DNA from: JABMMZ01 sp044357345
GTDB lineage: Bacteria; Bacteroidota; Bacteroidia; NS11-12g; UBA955
Direction of reading: 5' to 3'
Assembly: GCA_044357345.1 (NCBI GenBank)
Contig: JBIKPR010000006.1
Location: 1 to 56,540, forward strand
Length of the DNA stretch: 56,540 bases
In this document: piece after piece, positions 7,333-16,419 of the stretch
How the letters are laid out: the number at the start of each line of letters is the position of its first letter
How positions within the stretch are numbered: position 1 is the stretch's first letter
The notes under the pieces: generated by a model
Told to the model about the DNA's origin: nothing
What the model saw: only the letters and a program-made list of their open reading frames with translations
The model's database searches: none
Made by a program: the position numbers and the translations under genes

Positions 7333-8208
7333 TTATTCTAAATAGCCCCAGTGTTTTAATTTCAATTCGTTTTTGCGCCAGTTTTCTTCAACTTTTACGC
7401 GCAAATCTAAGAACACTTTTTTGCCTACAAATTTTTCAATGTCTTTGCGTGCTTCAGTGCCTATGCGTTTGATGCCTTCACCATTTTTACCCACTATAAT
7501 TCCCTTTTGAGAATCGCGTTCTACAATAATGTAGGCGTATATTTTATCGATGTTTTGTTCTTCTTTGTAATCGTGAACAATTACTTCAGTGCTATACGGA
7601 ATCTCTTGTTCATAAAGATTAAAGATTTTTTCACGGATGATTTCACTGGTAAAGAAACGGGTATTGCGATCGGTTAATTGGTCTTTAGGATAAAATGCTT
7701 CATGTTCTGGTAAGTATGAGGCAATTCTATTAATAAGTGTTTGGGGATCCAAACCGTGCAAGGCAGAGATAGCAAAAACCTCTTTAGGGTTTATTGCCGC
7801 AGACAATTCGTTAATTACTTTGGTCACCTCTGCAGGCGTAGATAAGTCAATTTTGTTGACGATTAATAAGATGGGCGATTTGGCGGCTACAATCATGGCC
7901 AAATGTTCTTCTTTTAGATTAGGATTACTTACATCTACAAGCACAATTAACACATCTGCATCGTCAATGCTGTCTTTAACTGCATGCATCATGCTTTCGT
8001 GAAGCTTGTATGCTGGTTCAATAATACCTGGGGTGTCTGATAACACCATTTGGTAATCGTCGGTGTTTATAATTCCAAGTATTCGGTGACGGGTGGTACT
8101 TGCTTTAGGGGTAATGATACTTAATTGCTCGCCAACTAAGGCGTTGCTAAGAGTACTTTTACCAGCGTTCGGTTTCCCGATAATATTTACAAATCCTGCT
8201 TTATGCAT
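7333..8208 (-). CDS. era: GTPase Era, 30S ribosome assembly
   Basis: Era binds the 3' end of 16S rRNA and acts late in 30S subunit maturation. G1 is GKPNAGKST (residues 11-19), G3 is DTPG, G4 is NKID, and a C-terminal KH domain includes the GKNGEGIKRIG loop. The frame extends upstream to 8289, but the family begins with M-x-K-x-G-F-V-x-I-I-G, which fits the ATG at 8208 (MHKAGFVNIIG), giving 291 residues. That start leaves ten bases after the rlmN stop, so the two form an operon; a longer start would overlap rlmN by about 70 bases. Confidence 0.95.
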   Translation of the reverse strand: MHKAGFVNIIGKPNAGKSTLSNALVGEQLSIITPKASTTRHRILGIINTDDYQMVLSDTPGIIEPAYKLHESMMHAVKDSIDDADVLIVLVDVSNPNLKEEHLAMIVAAKSPILLIVNKIDLSTPAEVTKVINELSAAINPKEVFAISALHGLDPQTLINRIASYLPEHEAFYPKDQLTDRNTRFFTSEIIREKIFNLYEQEIPYSTEVIVHDYKEEQNIDKIYAYIIVERDSQKGIIVGKNGEGIKRIGTEARKDIEKFVGKKVFLDLRVKVEENWRKNELKLKHWGYLE

Positions 8209-8218
8209 GTTAATGGGT

Positions 8219-9259
8219 TTAAATTTTGTTTGCCAATTGACCGCAAGCGGCATCAATGTCTTTTCCACGGCTTCGGCGCACATTGACAATTATACCAGCA
8301 GCTTCAACACGGCGACCGAAATCGGCTATTTTGTCGACACTACTGCCTTTGAAGTTGGCTAAGTCAATTGGATTGTATTCTATGAGGTTGACTTTACAAG
8401 GAACTTTTTTGGCAAATTTTATCAATTCATCTGCTTCTTCTTTGCCATCGTTTGTATCGTTCATCACGGCATATTCCAAAGTGATTTTACGTTTTGTTTT
8501 TTGATAGAAGTAATTCAATGCTTCTTGCAGCTCTTCTAATGGATTGCTGTCGTTAATGGGCATGATTGCGCTGCGTTTGGCATTGTTTGCAGCATGTAAT
8601 GAAAGGGCAAGGTTAAATTTAGCACCGTCATCGCCAAGCTTTTTAATCATTTTTGCAATGCCTGCTGTAGATACTGTAATACGCTGTGGTGACATACCCA
8701 AGCCTTCTGGTTTGGTTATTTTCTCAATACCTGCCATCACATTGTTATAATTTAGCAAAGGCTCGCCCATACCCATAAATACAATATTGCTAAGGGGTAT
8801 GTTGTAGGTCTCTTTTGCCAATTTATCTATAAGCCACACTTGGTCGTAAATTTCAGCAGCATCAAGGTTGCGTTGACGTTTAAGAAAACCAGTAGCGCAA
8901 AAAGAACAACTAAGGCTGCAACCAACTTGACTGCTAACACAGGCGGTCATGCGTGTTTCTGTTGGGATGAGTACACCTTCAATGATGGCATCATCGTGGA
9001 GTTTAAAGGCCAATTTGATGGTTCCATCACTGCTAACTTGTTGGGCTAAAATAGTTACAGTTAGAATGCTGTAGTTTTCATTTAGCCAATTTCTAGTCTC
9101 GATAGAAAGGTTGCTCATTTCATCAAAAGATCGGGCGCCTTTTTTCCAAAGCCATTCATAGGTTTGTTTTCCTCTAAAAGCGGGATGTCCGGCGTTAGTA
9201 AATTCTGCTTTTAAGGCTTCTAAGTCAAATGAACGAATATCTTTTTTTGTTGTGGTCAA
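8219..9259 (-). CDS. rlmN: Dual-specificity RNA methyltransferase RlmN
   Basis: RlmN is a radical SAM enzyme that methylates C2 of A2503 in 23S rRNA and A37 of some tRNAs. The cluster motif C-x3-C-x2-C is in GCSLSCSFC (Cys114, 118, 121 in this numbering). The methyl-carrying Cys339 is in AACGQLANKI at the C-terminus. The frame opens with TTG at 9271, but that codon lies inside the -7 element TATCTTTG, so it would not be in the mRNA. The next TTG at 9259 gives MTTTKKDIRSF, close to the usual Bacteroidota start, and 346 residues. It leads the rlmN-era operon. Confidence 0.94.
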   Translation of the reverse strand: MTTTKKDIRSFDLEALKAEFTNAGHPAFRGKQTYEWLWKKGARSFDEMSNLSIETRNWLNENYSILTVTILAQQVSSDGTIKLAFKLHDDAIIEGVLIPTETRMTACVSSQVGCSLSCSFCATGFLKRQRNLDAAEIYDQVWLIDKLAKETYNIPLSNIVFMGMGEPLLNYNNVMAGIEKITKPEGLGMSPQRITVSTAGIAKMIKKLGDDGAKFNLALSLHAANNAKRSAIMPINDSNPLEELQEALNYFYQKTKRKITLEYAVMNDTNDGKEEADELIKFAKKVPCKVNLIEYNPIDLANFKGSSVDKIADFGRRVEAAGIIVNVRRSRGKDIDAACGQLANKI

Positions 9260-9268
9260 AATCGTTTG

Positions 9269-9276
9269 CAAAGATA
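9269..9276 (-). promoter_or_regulatory. -7 promoter element for rlmN-era
   Basis: On the minus strand this reads TATCTTTG, an exact TAnnTTTG, ending nine bases before the proposed TTG start at 9259. Its last three bases are the TTG that would otherwise be taken as the start codon. Confidence 0.6.
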
Positions 9277-9458
9277 GTTCAAATGGAACGTATTTTTATG
9301 AAAGAATGAAAGTTAGGAATTCATTTGAATTAAGCCTGAATGGGATTTTAAATCTGTAATTGTATCAATAATTGCTGAATATGTTCCAATTGAATTTAAA
9401 AAAATCGGGTGTTTAACCTTTGGTATCAAGGCTTTTCTTTTCTGTTATTAAATTGTTT

Positions 9459-9488
9459 TTTGTAATTCTTTGAATTAACTTAATTTTG
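9459..9488 (+). promoter_or_regulatory. Promoter of carA
   Basis: TTTG (9459-9462) and TAATTTTG (9481-9488) are spaced 18 bases apart, the expected -33/-7 arrangement for the Bacteroidota housekeeping sigma factor. The -7 element ends seven bases before the carA ATG. Confidence 0.75.
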
Positions 9489-9495
9489 CCCTTTG

Positions 9496-10578
9496 ATGAG
9501 TTCAACACAAGCAGTTCTGCTACTAAAAGACGGAACCTACTATCAAGGCACAGCAGTAGGAAAAATTGGAACGACCACTGGCGAGATTTGTTTTAATACT
9601 GGGATGACCGGTTATCAAGAAGTGTTTACTGACCCTTCTTATTTTGGCCAAATTCTAGTGGAGACCAATGTGCACATTGGAAATTACGGCGTAAGTAACA
9701 ATGACATCGAATCAGACAGCATCAAAATTGCTGGTTTGGTTTGTAGCACCTTTGCCCACAACCATTCACGAAAAACAGCAGTTAGCAGCATTGATGATTA
9801 TTTCATCAACAACCAAGTTGTCGGTATTCAAGGTGTTGACACTAGGGCTATTGTAAGGCATGTGCGCGATAAAGGTGCCATGAATGCAATCATTAGTAGT
9901 GAAATTACCGATATCGATCAATTAAAGGAAATGCTTGCCGCTGTTCCTGATATGGAAGGTTTGGAGTTGTCAAGTAAGGTAAGTACACCAAGTTTTTTTA
10001 CTACTGGAGCTGATTCTGCGGCCCATAGAGTTGCGGTTTTAGATTTTGGCATTAAGAAAAACATCCTGAATTGCTTAAACGAACGCGATGTTTATTGCGG
10101 TGTTTTCAATGCTTATACAAGTGCTGCAGATGTTTTAGCATGGAAACCAGATGGTATCATGATTTCTAATGGACCTGGAGATCCTGCTTCAATGGATTAT
10201 GCGGTAAAAACAATTCAAGCAATATTGGGGGAGCAATTGCCAATGTTTGGAATATGTTTGGGCAATCAGTTATTAGGAAGATCTATGGGTATTGAGACTT
10301 TCAAAATGCACAATGGGCATAGAGGATTAAACCACCCGGTTAAGAACATCATCACTGGCCATTGTGAAATCACCACCCAAAACCACGGTTTTGCCTTAAA
10401 AGAGATTAACAACCCTGAGGTTGAGGTAACACATATCAATTTGAACGACAACACCATTGAAGGTATTCGTTTGAAAGGTAGAAAAGCATTTAGTGTTCAA
10501 TACCATCCAGAAGCATCACCTGGACCGCATGATTCAAGATATTTATTTGAAGACTTCGTGAAAATGATGCAAAAATAA
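9496..10578 (+). CDS. carA: Carbamoyl-phosphate synthase small subunit
   Basis: CarA is the glutamine amidotransferase subunit that feeds ammonia to CarB for arginine and pyrimidine synthesis. The N-terminal CPSase small-chain domain has the TTGEICFNTGMTGYQE block near residue 25. The C-terminal class I amidotransferase domain has the nucleophile Cys254 in FGICLGNQ and the His337/Glu339 pair in QYHPEA. An in-frame TTG at 9493 precedes the ATG, but 9496 is the better start given the promoter. The length of 360 is normal. carB is not next to it; eno follows after 50 bases without a clear promoter or terminator between. Confidence 0.96.
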   Translation: MSSTQAVLLLKDGTYYQGTAVGKIGTTTGEICFNTGMTGYQEVFTDPSYFGQILVETNVHIGNYGVSNNDIESDSIKIAGLVCSTFAHNHSRKTAVSSIDDYFINNQVVGIQGVDTRAIVRHVRDKGAMNAIISSEITDIDQLKEMLAAVPDMEGLELSSKVSTPSFFTTGADSAAHRVAVLDFGIKKNILNCLNERDVYCGVFNAYTSAADVLAWKPDGIMISNGPGDPASMDYAVKTIQAILGEQLPMFGICLGNQLLGRSMGIETFKMHNGHRGLNHPVKNIITGHCEITTQNHGFALKEINNPEVEVTHINLNDNTIEGIRLKGRKAFSVQYHPEASPGPHDSRYLFEDFVKMMQK

Positions 10579-10628
10579 TTTTCGACTAAACAAAAAATTT
10601 ATATAACACAAAAGCAATTTATTCTAGC

Positions 10629-11918
10629 ATGTCATTAATCGCAGATATTAAAGCAAGACAAATTCTTGATTCAAGAGGAAACCCAACTATAGAAGTTGAT
10701 GTAATCACTGAAAACGGTTTTATGGGTAGAGCAGCAGTTCCAAGTGGAGCAAGCACAGGTATTCACGAAGCCGCTGAATTAAGAGATGAAGATAAAAATG
10801 TTTACCTCGGTAAAGGGGTATTAAAAGCAGTTAGCAATGTTAATGAGATTATTGCAAATGAACTTTTAGGATCATATGTATTTGAGCAAAACAGCATAGA
10901 CCAAATGATGATTGATTTGGATGGAACACCAAACAAATCAAACTTAGGAGCAAATGCTATTTTGGCCGTTTCTTTAGCGGTGGCAAAAGCGGCAGCACAA
11001 GAAAGCAATCAGTCATTATACAGATATCTAGGTGGTGTAAATGCGAATACCTTGCCTTTGCCAATGATGAATATTTTGAATGGTGGCGCTCATGCAGACA
11101 ATGCCATCGACTTTCAAGAGTTTATGGTAATGCCTACAAAGGCAGATACTTTCGCTGAGTCTTTGCAAATGGGGGTTCAGATTTTTCACAATCTGAAATC
11201 TGTGTTAAAAAGCAAAGGATACAGCACCAATGTAGGAGATGAAGGTGGATTTGCACCAAATATCCAATCGAACGAAGAAGCCATCGAAACCGTTTTAATG
11301 GCCATCGAAAAAGCTGGTTACAGACCAGGGGAAGATGTTTTCATTGCAATGGATGCCGCAGTAAGTGAATTGTATGATGCTGAAAAAGGATTGTATGTGT
11401 TCAAAAAATCAGATAAAAGACAATTAAGCTCAGAGGAGATGGTTGATTTCTGGAAAACTTGGACCTCTAAGTATCCAATCATATCAATTGAAGATGGTTG
11501 TGCAGAAGATGATTGGGCAGGTTGGGCAAAATTGACCCAAGCCATTGGCAGTAAAGTTCAGTTGGTTGGTGACGATTTATTTGTTACCAATGTAAACCGT
11601 TTGCAAAAAGGAATTACTGAAAATATAGCAAACAGTATATTAATTAAGGTGAATCAAATTGGTTCATTAACAGAAACCATTGATGCGATTAATTTGGCAA
11701 CCCGTAATTCTTATACCAATATTATTAGTCATAGAAGTGGTGAAACTGAAGACTGCACCATTGCAGATATTGCAGTGGCAATGAATAGTGGACAAATCAA
11801 AACTGGAAGTGCCAGTAGAAGTGATAGAATGGCGAAGTACAACCAGTTGTTGAGAATTGAAGAGGAGTTGGGTGCAAATGCACAATTCTTTGGAAAGTCT
11901 TTTAAGTACATTCGTTAA
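10629..11918 (+). CDS. eno: Enolase
   Basis: Enolase interconverts 2-phosphoglycerate and phosphoenolpyruvate. The 429-residue protein shows the N-terminal ARQILDSRGNPT block, the GASTGIHEA loop, the metal-binding SIEDGCAEDDW segment, and the LIKVNQIGSLTET and SHRSGETED signature regions that hold the catalytic Lys and substrate loop. Length is standard. A strong bidirectional terminator follows at 11934. The 50-base gap after carA has no exact -7 element, so the gene may be co-transcribed with carA. Confidence 0.97.
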   Translation: MSLIADIKARQILDSRGNPTIEVDVITENGFMGRAAVPSGASTGIHEAAELRDEDKNVYLGKGVLKAVSNVNEIIANELLGSYVFEQNSIDQMMIDLDGTPNKSNLGANAILAVSLAVAKAAAQESNQSLYRYLGGVNANTLPLPMMNILNGGAHADNAIDFQEFMVMPTKADTFAESLQMGVQIFHNLKSVLKSKGYSTNVGDEGGFAPNIQSNEEAIETVLMAIEKAGYRPGEDVFIAMDAAVSELYDAEKGLYVFKKSDKRQLSSEEMVDFWKTWTSKYPIISIEDGCAEDDWAGWAKLTQAIGSKVQLVGDDLFVTNVNRLQKGITENIANSILIKVNQIGSLTETIDAINLATRNSYTNIISHRSGETEDCTIADIAVAMNSGQIKTGSASRSDRMAKYNQLLRIEEELGANAQFFGKSFKYIR

Positions 11919-11933
11919 TCAATTACAGATATC

Positions 11934-11971
11934 AATAAAAAAGTCAGGTTAATAGCCTAACTTTTTTTATT
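11934..11971. terminator. Bidirectional intrinsic terminator after eno
   Basis: An AATAAAAAAGTcAGG arm (11934-11947) pairs with CCTaACTTTTTTTATT (11956-11971) around a short loop, with one C-A mismatch. T-runs occur on both strands, so it can end eno and also the leftward 50-residue gene at 12083. Confidence 0.85.
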
Positions 11972-12082
11972 GGGAATGTTTTAAATGTATCTTGTGTGGT
12001 CAAAAACTTACATTCAAGTATAGGTGCACACGAAACCAAACAACAATGCTATTGCTGTGGTTTAAATTGAACTTGATAAAGA

Positions 12083-12235
12083 TTAAATCCAGTCCATAGC
12101 CATGGCAAATCCACCTACAGTGGTAGGAAGGGCTAGCCAGAAAGCTTCAGGAAGGAAAATCATCAAAGCGGTGATAGTGACAAGAGATACTAAAAATAGC
12201 ATCCAGTAAGCGGTTTTCGATTTTTTTTCAGACAT
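12083..12235 (-). CDS. 50-residue membrane protein, function unknown
   Basis: This short leftward frame starts with ATG and runs MSEKKSKTAYW..., ending ...GFAMAMDWI. A charged N-terminus is followed by two hydrophobic segments (about residues 10-28 and 31-47), which predicts a hairpin of two membrane helices. Three things support it as a gene: an exact -7 element TAGGTTTG 21 bases upstream, a bidirectional terminator downstream at 11934, and a codon pattern like that of neighbouring membrane genes. It is divergent from the DUF4293 gene and close to the cytochrome oxidase operon, but I do not recognise a family. Confidence 0.65.
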   Translation of the reverse strand: MSEKKSKTAYWMLFLVSLVTITALMIFLPEAFWLALPTTVGGFAMAMDWI

Positions 12236-12256
12236 TGATGTTTAAAAATTGATGTG

Positions 12257-12264
12257 CAAACCTA
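12257..12264 (-). promoter_or_regulatory. -7 promoter element for the 50-residue membrane protein
   Basis: On the minus strand this reads TAGGTTTG, an exact TAnnTTTG match, 21 bases before the ATG at 12235. It is back to back with the DUF4293 promoter at 12300. Confidence 0.55.
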
Positions 12265-12299
12265 CATATTTTTTAGTAAAAAATATTTTTTTTATTCTA

Positions 12300-12307
12300 T
12301 AAATTTG
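12300..12307 (+). promoter_or_regulatory. -7 promoter element for the DUF4293 gene
   Basis: TAAATTTG is an exact match and ends only four bases before the ATG at 12312, so the transcript must start at or very near the start codon. Confidence 0.6.
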
Positions 12308-12311
12308 CCCA

Positions 12312-12797
12312 ATGATACAACGTAAGCAATCCATCTATTTGTTTTTGATTTCTCTAATTTGTTTGTTAATGACATTTACAGATATTAATCTGTATAGAGG
12401 AAAAGCATTAAATAAGGATGGTGTTTCGCTCGAGTACAAGATTAATACGATTACAAGTTCATTAGGTGCTGAGGCTTCTGTAAAAGTAAGTAAATTTGAA
12501 ATCCCTGTTTCTATAACATTAGTTGCTTTATTGTCAATGGCTTCAATATTTTTTTATGGTAATTTAAAGAGGCAATTAACACTGGTTACCTCCAACTTTG
12601 GAGCAATTGCAATTGTATTAATTAATGTTTACTTGATAAAGCTTAGAATCGGTGGAACAAATGGAATCACTTTTCAAGATTTGGGTTTAAATTGGCCAAT
12701 ATTTTTATTGTTAGTCATAATAATTTTGAATTTTTTAGCGGTAAGAGGAATCAAGAAAGACCTTGATTTATTGGCATCTGCAGACCGTTTGCGATAA
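12312..12797 (+). CDS. DUF4293 family membrane protein
   Basis: The 161-residue protein begins MIQRKQSIYLFLISL, the hallmark start of the DUF4293 family, which is found in Bacteroidota and has no known function. Four hydrophobic segments are visible (about residues 7-22, 62-82, 88-108 and 122-145), with a polar loop of about 40 residues after the first. The C-terminus is charged (KKDLDLLASADRLR) and probably cytoplasmic. It precedes the cytochrome oxidase operon by about 130 bases but coxB has its own promoter. Confidence 0.85.
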   Translation: MIQRKQSIYLFLISLICLLMTFTDINLYRGKALNKDGVSLEYKINTITSSLGAEASVKVSKFEIPVSITLVALLSMASIFFYGNLKRQLTLVTSNFGAIAIVLINVYLIKLRIGGTNGITFQDLGLNWPIFLLLVIIILNFLAVRGIKKDLDLLASADRLR

Positions 12798-12878
12798 TTT
12801 TAATTTTATACTGATTCTAAATAATATAATTAATCAAAAAAAGGCAATAATTTTTTTAGATTATTTTGAAAATAACAA

Positions 12879-12886
12879 TAAATTTG
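12879..12886 (+). promoter_or_regulatory. -7 promoter element for the cytochrome oxidase operon
   Basis: TAAATTTG is an exact match. It lies downstream of a TTG at 12866 that could open the coxB frame, so it argues for the ATG at 12929 as the true start, with a leader of about 37 bases. Confidence 0.6.
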
Positions 12887-12928
12887 CGGCAACCTAAACA
12901 TAGACCAACAAAGCAAGTACAAGTTAGA

Positions 12929-14461
12929 ATGAAACCATTTTTAAAATTCACTTTCAAATTGACACTGGCGCTAGTTATCCTAACAGGAGCAGCCTTTTTC
13001 ATGAGCAAATCAATTGATATCAAAGGGATATCAACCGAACACCTCAGTGCTGCTAAGCCGTTTTTTGGAGCAGACGAATACGCATACGAAGCGCCAAAAG
13101 CGGATACTGTAGAGTCAGCCATATCTTCAAAAGTAAATTGGGCAATTCTTGGATTTACGATTTTAATGGTATTGGTTTTAGCCAATGCGTTTGATATCAG
13201 CAAATACACAGCTAAAATTACGGGTCGCGAAACGGTTAACCAAAACAACGTTAACAAATGGACAATGTTGATTTTCATGGTCGTTGGATTAATTGCGACA
13301 ATTTGGGAATACAGTGCTCATGGAAAGCTTATTTTATTGAACGACTCAGCGAGTGAACATGGTGTTGATTATGATAGCATGTTTACGATGACCTTAATTG
13401 TTACATCTATTGTGTTTTTTGCTACTCAATTTTTGTTGTTTTGGTTTTCATTTAAGTATGCACACAAAGATGGTCAGAAGGCTTTGTATTTAGCACACAA
13501 CAACCGATTAGAGGTGTTTTGGACCATTATCCCTGCAATTGTTTTAACCCTATTGGTTTTAAGAGGTCACCAAACTTGGAGATCTGTTGTTTATGCAGAA
13601 GAGAACCACAATGGTAAAATCCATAGCATCGAAATTTTTGCTTACCAATTTGGTTGGAAAGCAAGATATGCTGGAGAAGATGGCATTATGGGTATAGCTG
13701 ACTACAAGTTTATCTCAGGTAAAAACGAATTGGGTTTGGCATTCAAGCCAGAAGTTGATTCTTTAATTGTTGATTTAAAAGCCCAGATTGAGGGAGAAAA
13801 AATCGTTATAAATGACATTAAAAGTGGCGCAGCATTAGCAGCTTTAAAAAGCAGTTTTGCTGAAGTTGAAAATTTGAGAGACTACAAAAACATGGAGTCT
13901 ATTCAAAAAGAAATTGAGTCCTTAAGTAACGGTGAAAAATTGGATGAGGCAGAAGCTTCTATCAAAAGAAAAACCAAGCAAATTGAGCGTATTTTAGCAA
14001 TCCAGAACAACAGCAAGCAATTCGCTTCTACATTTAATGGAGCTGCGAATGATGATATCATAACACAAGAAATCCACATCGCTAAAGACTCATTGGTTAC
14101 TTTTAACTTTAGATCTAAAGATATTATCCATAGTGCATGGTTGCCTCACATGAGAGCTCAAATGAATGTGGTTCCAGGTATGCCAACCAAATTCACTTTC
14201 CGTCCTACTAAAACATCTGTGGAAGCAAAGAAAGAATTCGGTGAGACTTTTGAATACTACCTATACTGCAACAAAATTTGTGGCGTATCTCACTACAACA
14301 TGAAAATTAAAGTTGTTGTTGAATCACAAGCAGAGGTTGATGCGTGGTTAGCTACACAACAACCTGCTTTTATTAAGACGCCTATTGCAGTTCCTGCAAT
14401 TATGAACAGCAGCGACACGATGATGCAAGCCGATACAACTAAAAAATTGGCTATTAACTAA
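12929..14461 (+). CDS. coxB: Cytochrome c oxidase subunit II
   Basis: Subunit II carries the CuA centre that accepts electrons from cytochrome c. The 510-residue protein (start at MKPFLKFTFK) has an N-terminal hydrophobic segment, two further helices before residue 120, and the two family helices around FTMTLIVTSIVFFATQF and VFWTIIPAIVLTLLVL. The periplasmic cupredoxin domain has His401 in IIHSAWLPH and the complete CuA set Cys447, Cys451, His455 and Met458 (CNKICGVSHYNM). About 110 charged, partly coiled-coil residues are inserted between the first strands and the copper site; inserts here are usual in Bacteroidota. No haem c motif (CxxCH) is present, so this is not a caa3-type fusion. Confidence 0.95.
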   Translation: MKPFLKFTFKLTLALVILTGAAFFMSKSIDIKGISTEHLSAAKPFFGADEYAYEAPKADTVESAISSKVNWAILGFTILMVLVLANAFDISKYTAKITGRETVNQNNVNKWTMLIFMVVGLIATIWEYSAHGKLILLNDSASEHGVDYDSMFTMTLIVTSIVFFATQFLLFWFSFKYAHKDGQKALYLAHNNRLEVFWTIIPAIVLTLLVLRGHQTWRSVVYAEENHNGKIHSIEIFAYQFGWKARYAGEDGIMGIADYKFISGKNELGLAFKPEVDSLIVDLKAQIEGEKIVINDIKSGAALAALKSSFAEVENLRDYKNMESIQKEIESLSNGEKLDEAEASIKRKTKQIERILAIQNNSKQFASTFNGAANDDIITQEIHIAKDSLVTFNFRSKDIIHSAWLPHMRAQMNVVPGMPTKFTFRPTKTSVEAKKEFGETFEYYLYCNKICGVSHYNMKIKVVVESQAEVDAWLATQQPAFIKTPIAVPAIMNSSDTMMQADTTKKLAIN

Positions 14462-14492
14462 ACCTTATCATTTTAAACAGACATTTACAACA

Positions 14493-16394
14493 ATGAGTAC
14501 ATCAATAATAAAAGACACTCACGCTACTGATAGCCATGCTCATCACGAGCACCATGAACCATCCTTTTTATTCAAATATGTTTTCAGTACAGATCACAAA
14601 ATGATCTCTAAACAATTCCTAATCACAGGTATCATCATGGGATGCTTTGGAATGGGGATGTCTTTATTGTTTAGACTTCAATTGGCTTGGCCAGATCAAG
14701 CTTTCCCAATCTTGGAAAGTCTTTTAGGTAAATGGGCCAAAGATGGTAAATTGGATCCAAATTATTATATGGCCTTGGTTACGATACACGGCACCATCAT
14801 GGTATTCTATGTATTGACTGCAGGTTTAAGTGGAACTTTTAGTAATTTATTGATTCCACTACAAGTAGGTGCAAGAGATATGGCCAGTCCATTTATGAAT
14901 ATGCTTTCATATTGGTTCTTCTTCTTATCATCTTGTGTTTTAATGTCTTCATTTTTTGCTGAGACTGGTCCTGCTTCATCAGGTTGGACGGTTTATCCTC
15001 CATTGAGTGCTTTGTCTAAAGCTATGCCAGGTTCTGGTTTAGGAACCACTTTATGGTTGGTTGCTATCATATTATTTATTGTATCTGCTTTGTTAGGTGG
15101 TATAAATTATATTACAACTGTATTGAACATGCGTACTCATGGTATGTCAATGAATAGATTGCCGCTTACCATTTGGGCTTTCTTTTTAACAGCAATATTA
15201 GGTTTATTATCATTCCCTGTATTGCTAGGTGCAGGTTTGTTGTTGATATTTGATAGAAGTTTTGGAACCAGTTTCTATTTAAGTGACATTCACTTAAATG
15301 GTGTTGGTGCTTTGACCAATAGTGGTGGTAGCCCAGTTTTATACCAACACTTATTTTGGTTCTTAGGTCACCCGGAAGTATACATCATCTTGATGCCAGC
15401 TTTGGGAATTTCTTCAGAGGTTATTTCTACCAATGCAAGAAAACCAATCTTTGGTTACACAGCAATGGTTATTTCATTGATAGGTATCTCTTTCTTGTCA
15501 TTCATCGTTTGGGGTCACCATATGTTTATTACAGGTATGAATCCTTTCTTAGGAACTATGTTTATGTATGTAACGTTGATTATTGCAGTACCATCTGCAG
15601 TAAAGACATTTAACTACTTAGCAACGCTTTGGAAGGGTAATATTCGTTTCACCCCAGCAATGATGTTTGCAATCGGATTGGTTTCCTTTTTCATTACAGG
15701 AGGTTTAACTGGTATCTATTTAGGTAACGCAGCTTTAGACATTCAAATGCATGATAGTTACTTCGTAGTTGCCCACTTCCACTTGGTAATGGGTAGCGCA
15801 GCAATTTTTGGTATGTTTGCAGGTATTTACCATTGGTTTCCAAAAATGTTCGGAAAAATGATGAACAAAACCTTGGGTAACTTGCACTTTTGGTTAACAT
15901 TCGTTTCAGCTTACCTTGTGTTTTTCCCAATGCACTTTATGGGCTTGGCCGGTGTTCCAAGAAGATACTACCAGTTTTCATTAATTCCTGAATTTGAGAT
16001 TTGGATGAATGTTAATATTTTTATAACTATATCAGCCTTTTTAGGAGGAGTTGCACAATTGTTGTTCTTATATAATTTCTTCAACAGTATTTTCAGAGGT
16101 GAGAAAGCAACTCAAAATCCTTGGTTGTCTAATACTTTAGAGTGGAGCACTCAAGTAAAACATATCCATGGAAACTGGGAAGGTGATATCCCAACAGTAT
16201 ACAGAGGACCTCACGAATATAGCCGTCCTGATAGAGAGTTAGACTATTTCCCTCAACATGAGATCGGAGATGGAGAACCAGATCATTACCATGCACCATC
16301 AACACAGGTTGATACAGAATTCGAAGGCAAAAAAGAAAAAGCTAGCGCTGTATTCTTTTCTTCTTTTGCTGCACTTTTCATGAGGAAGGCATAA
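14493..16394 (+). CDS. coxA: Cytochrome c oxidase subunit I
   Basis: Subunit I is the catalytic core with haem a, haem a3 and CuB. The 633-residue, 12-helix protein has the haem a ligand in TIHGTIMVFY and the CuB His293 with its cross-linked Tyr297 in GHPEVYI. That Glu-Val-Tyr motif is of the A type. The CuB pair is His342-His343 in WGHHMF, and the haem ligands are in HDSYFVVAHFH. A His-rich N-terminus (about residues 10-25) and a charged tail of about 100 residues lie outside the core. It starts 31 bases after coxB and is followed 25 bases later by ctaA. Confidence 0.97.
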   Translation: MSTSIIKDTHATDSHAHHEHHEPSFLFKYVFSTDHKMISKQFLITGIIMGCFGMGMSLLFRLQLAWPDQAFPILESLLGKWAKDGKLDPNYYMALVTIHGTIMVFYVLTAGLSGTFSNLLIPLQVGARDMASPFMNMLSYWFFFLSSCVLMSSFFAETGPASSGWTVYPPLSALSKAMPGSGLGTTLWLVAIILFIVSALLGGINYITTVLNMRTHGMSMNRLPLTIWAFFLTAILGLLSFPVLLGAGLLLIFDRSFGTSFYLSDIHLNGVGALTNSGGSPVLYQHLFWFLGHPEVYIILMPALGISSEVISTNARKPIFGYTAMVISLIGISFLSFIVWGHHMFITGMNPFLGTMFMYVTLIIAVPSAVKTFNYLATLWKGNIRFTPAMMFAIGLVSFFITGGLTGIYLGNAALDIQMHDSYFVVAHFHLVMGSAAIFGMFAGIYHWFPKMFGKMMNKTLGNLHFWLTFVSAYLVFFPMHFMGLAGVPRRYYQFSLIPEFEIWMNVNIFITISAFLGGVAQLLFLYNFFNSIFRGEKATQNPWLSNTLEWSTQVKHIHGNWEGDIPTVYRGPHEYSRPDRELDYFPQHEIGDGEPDHYHAPSTQVDTEFEGKKEKASAVFFSSFAALFMRKA

Positions 16395-16419
16395 ACGTTC
16401 TGACATCCGTTAGAATAAA

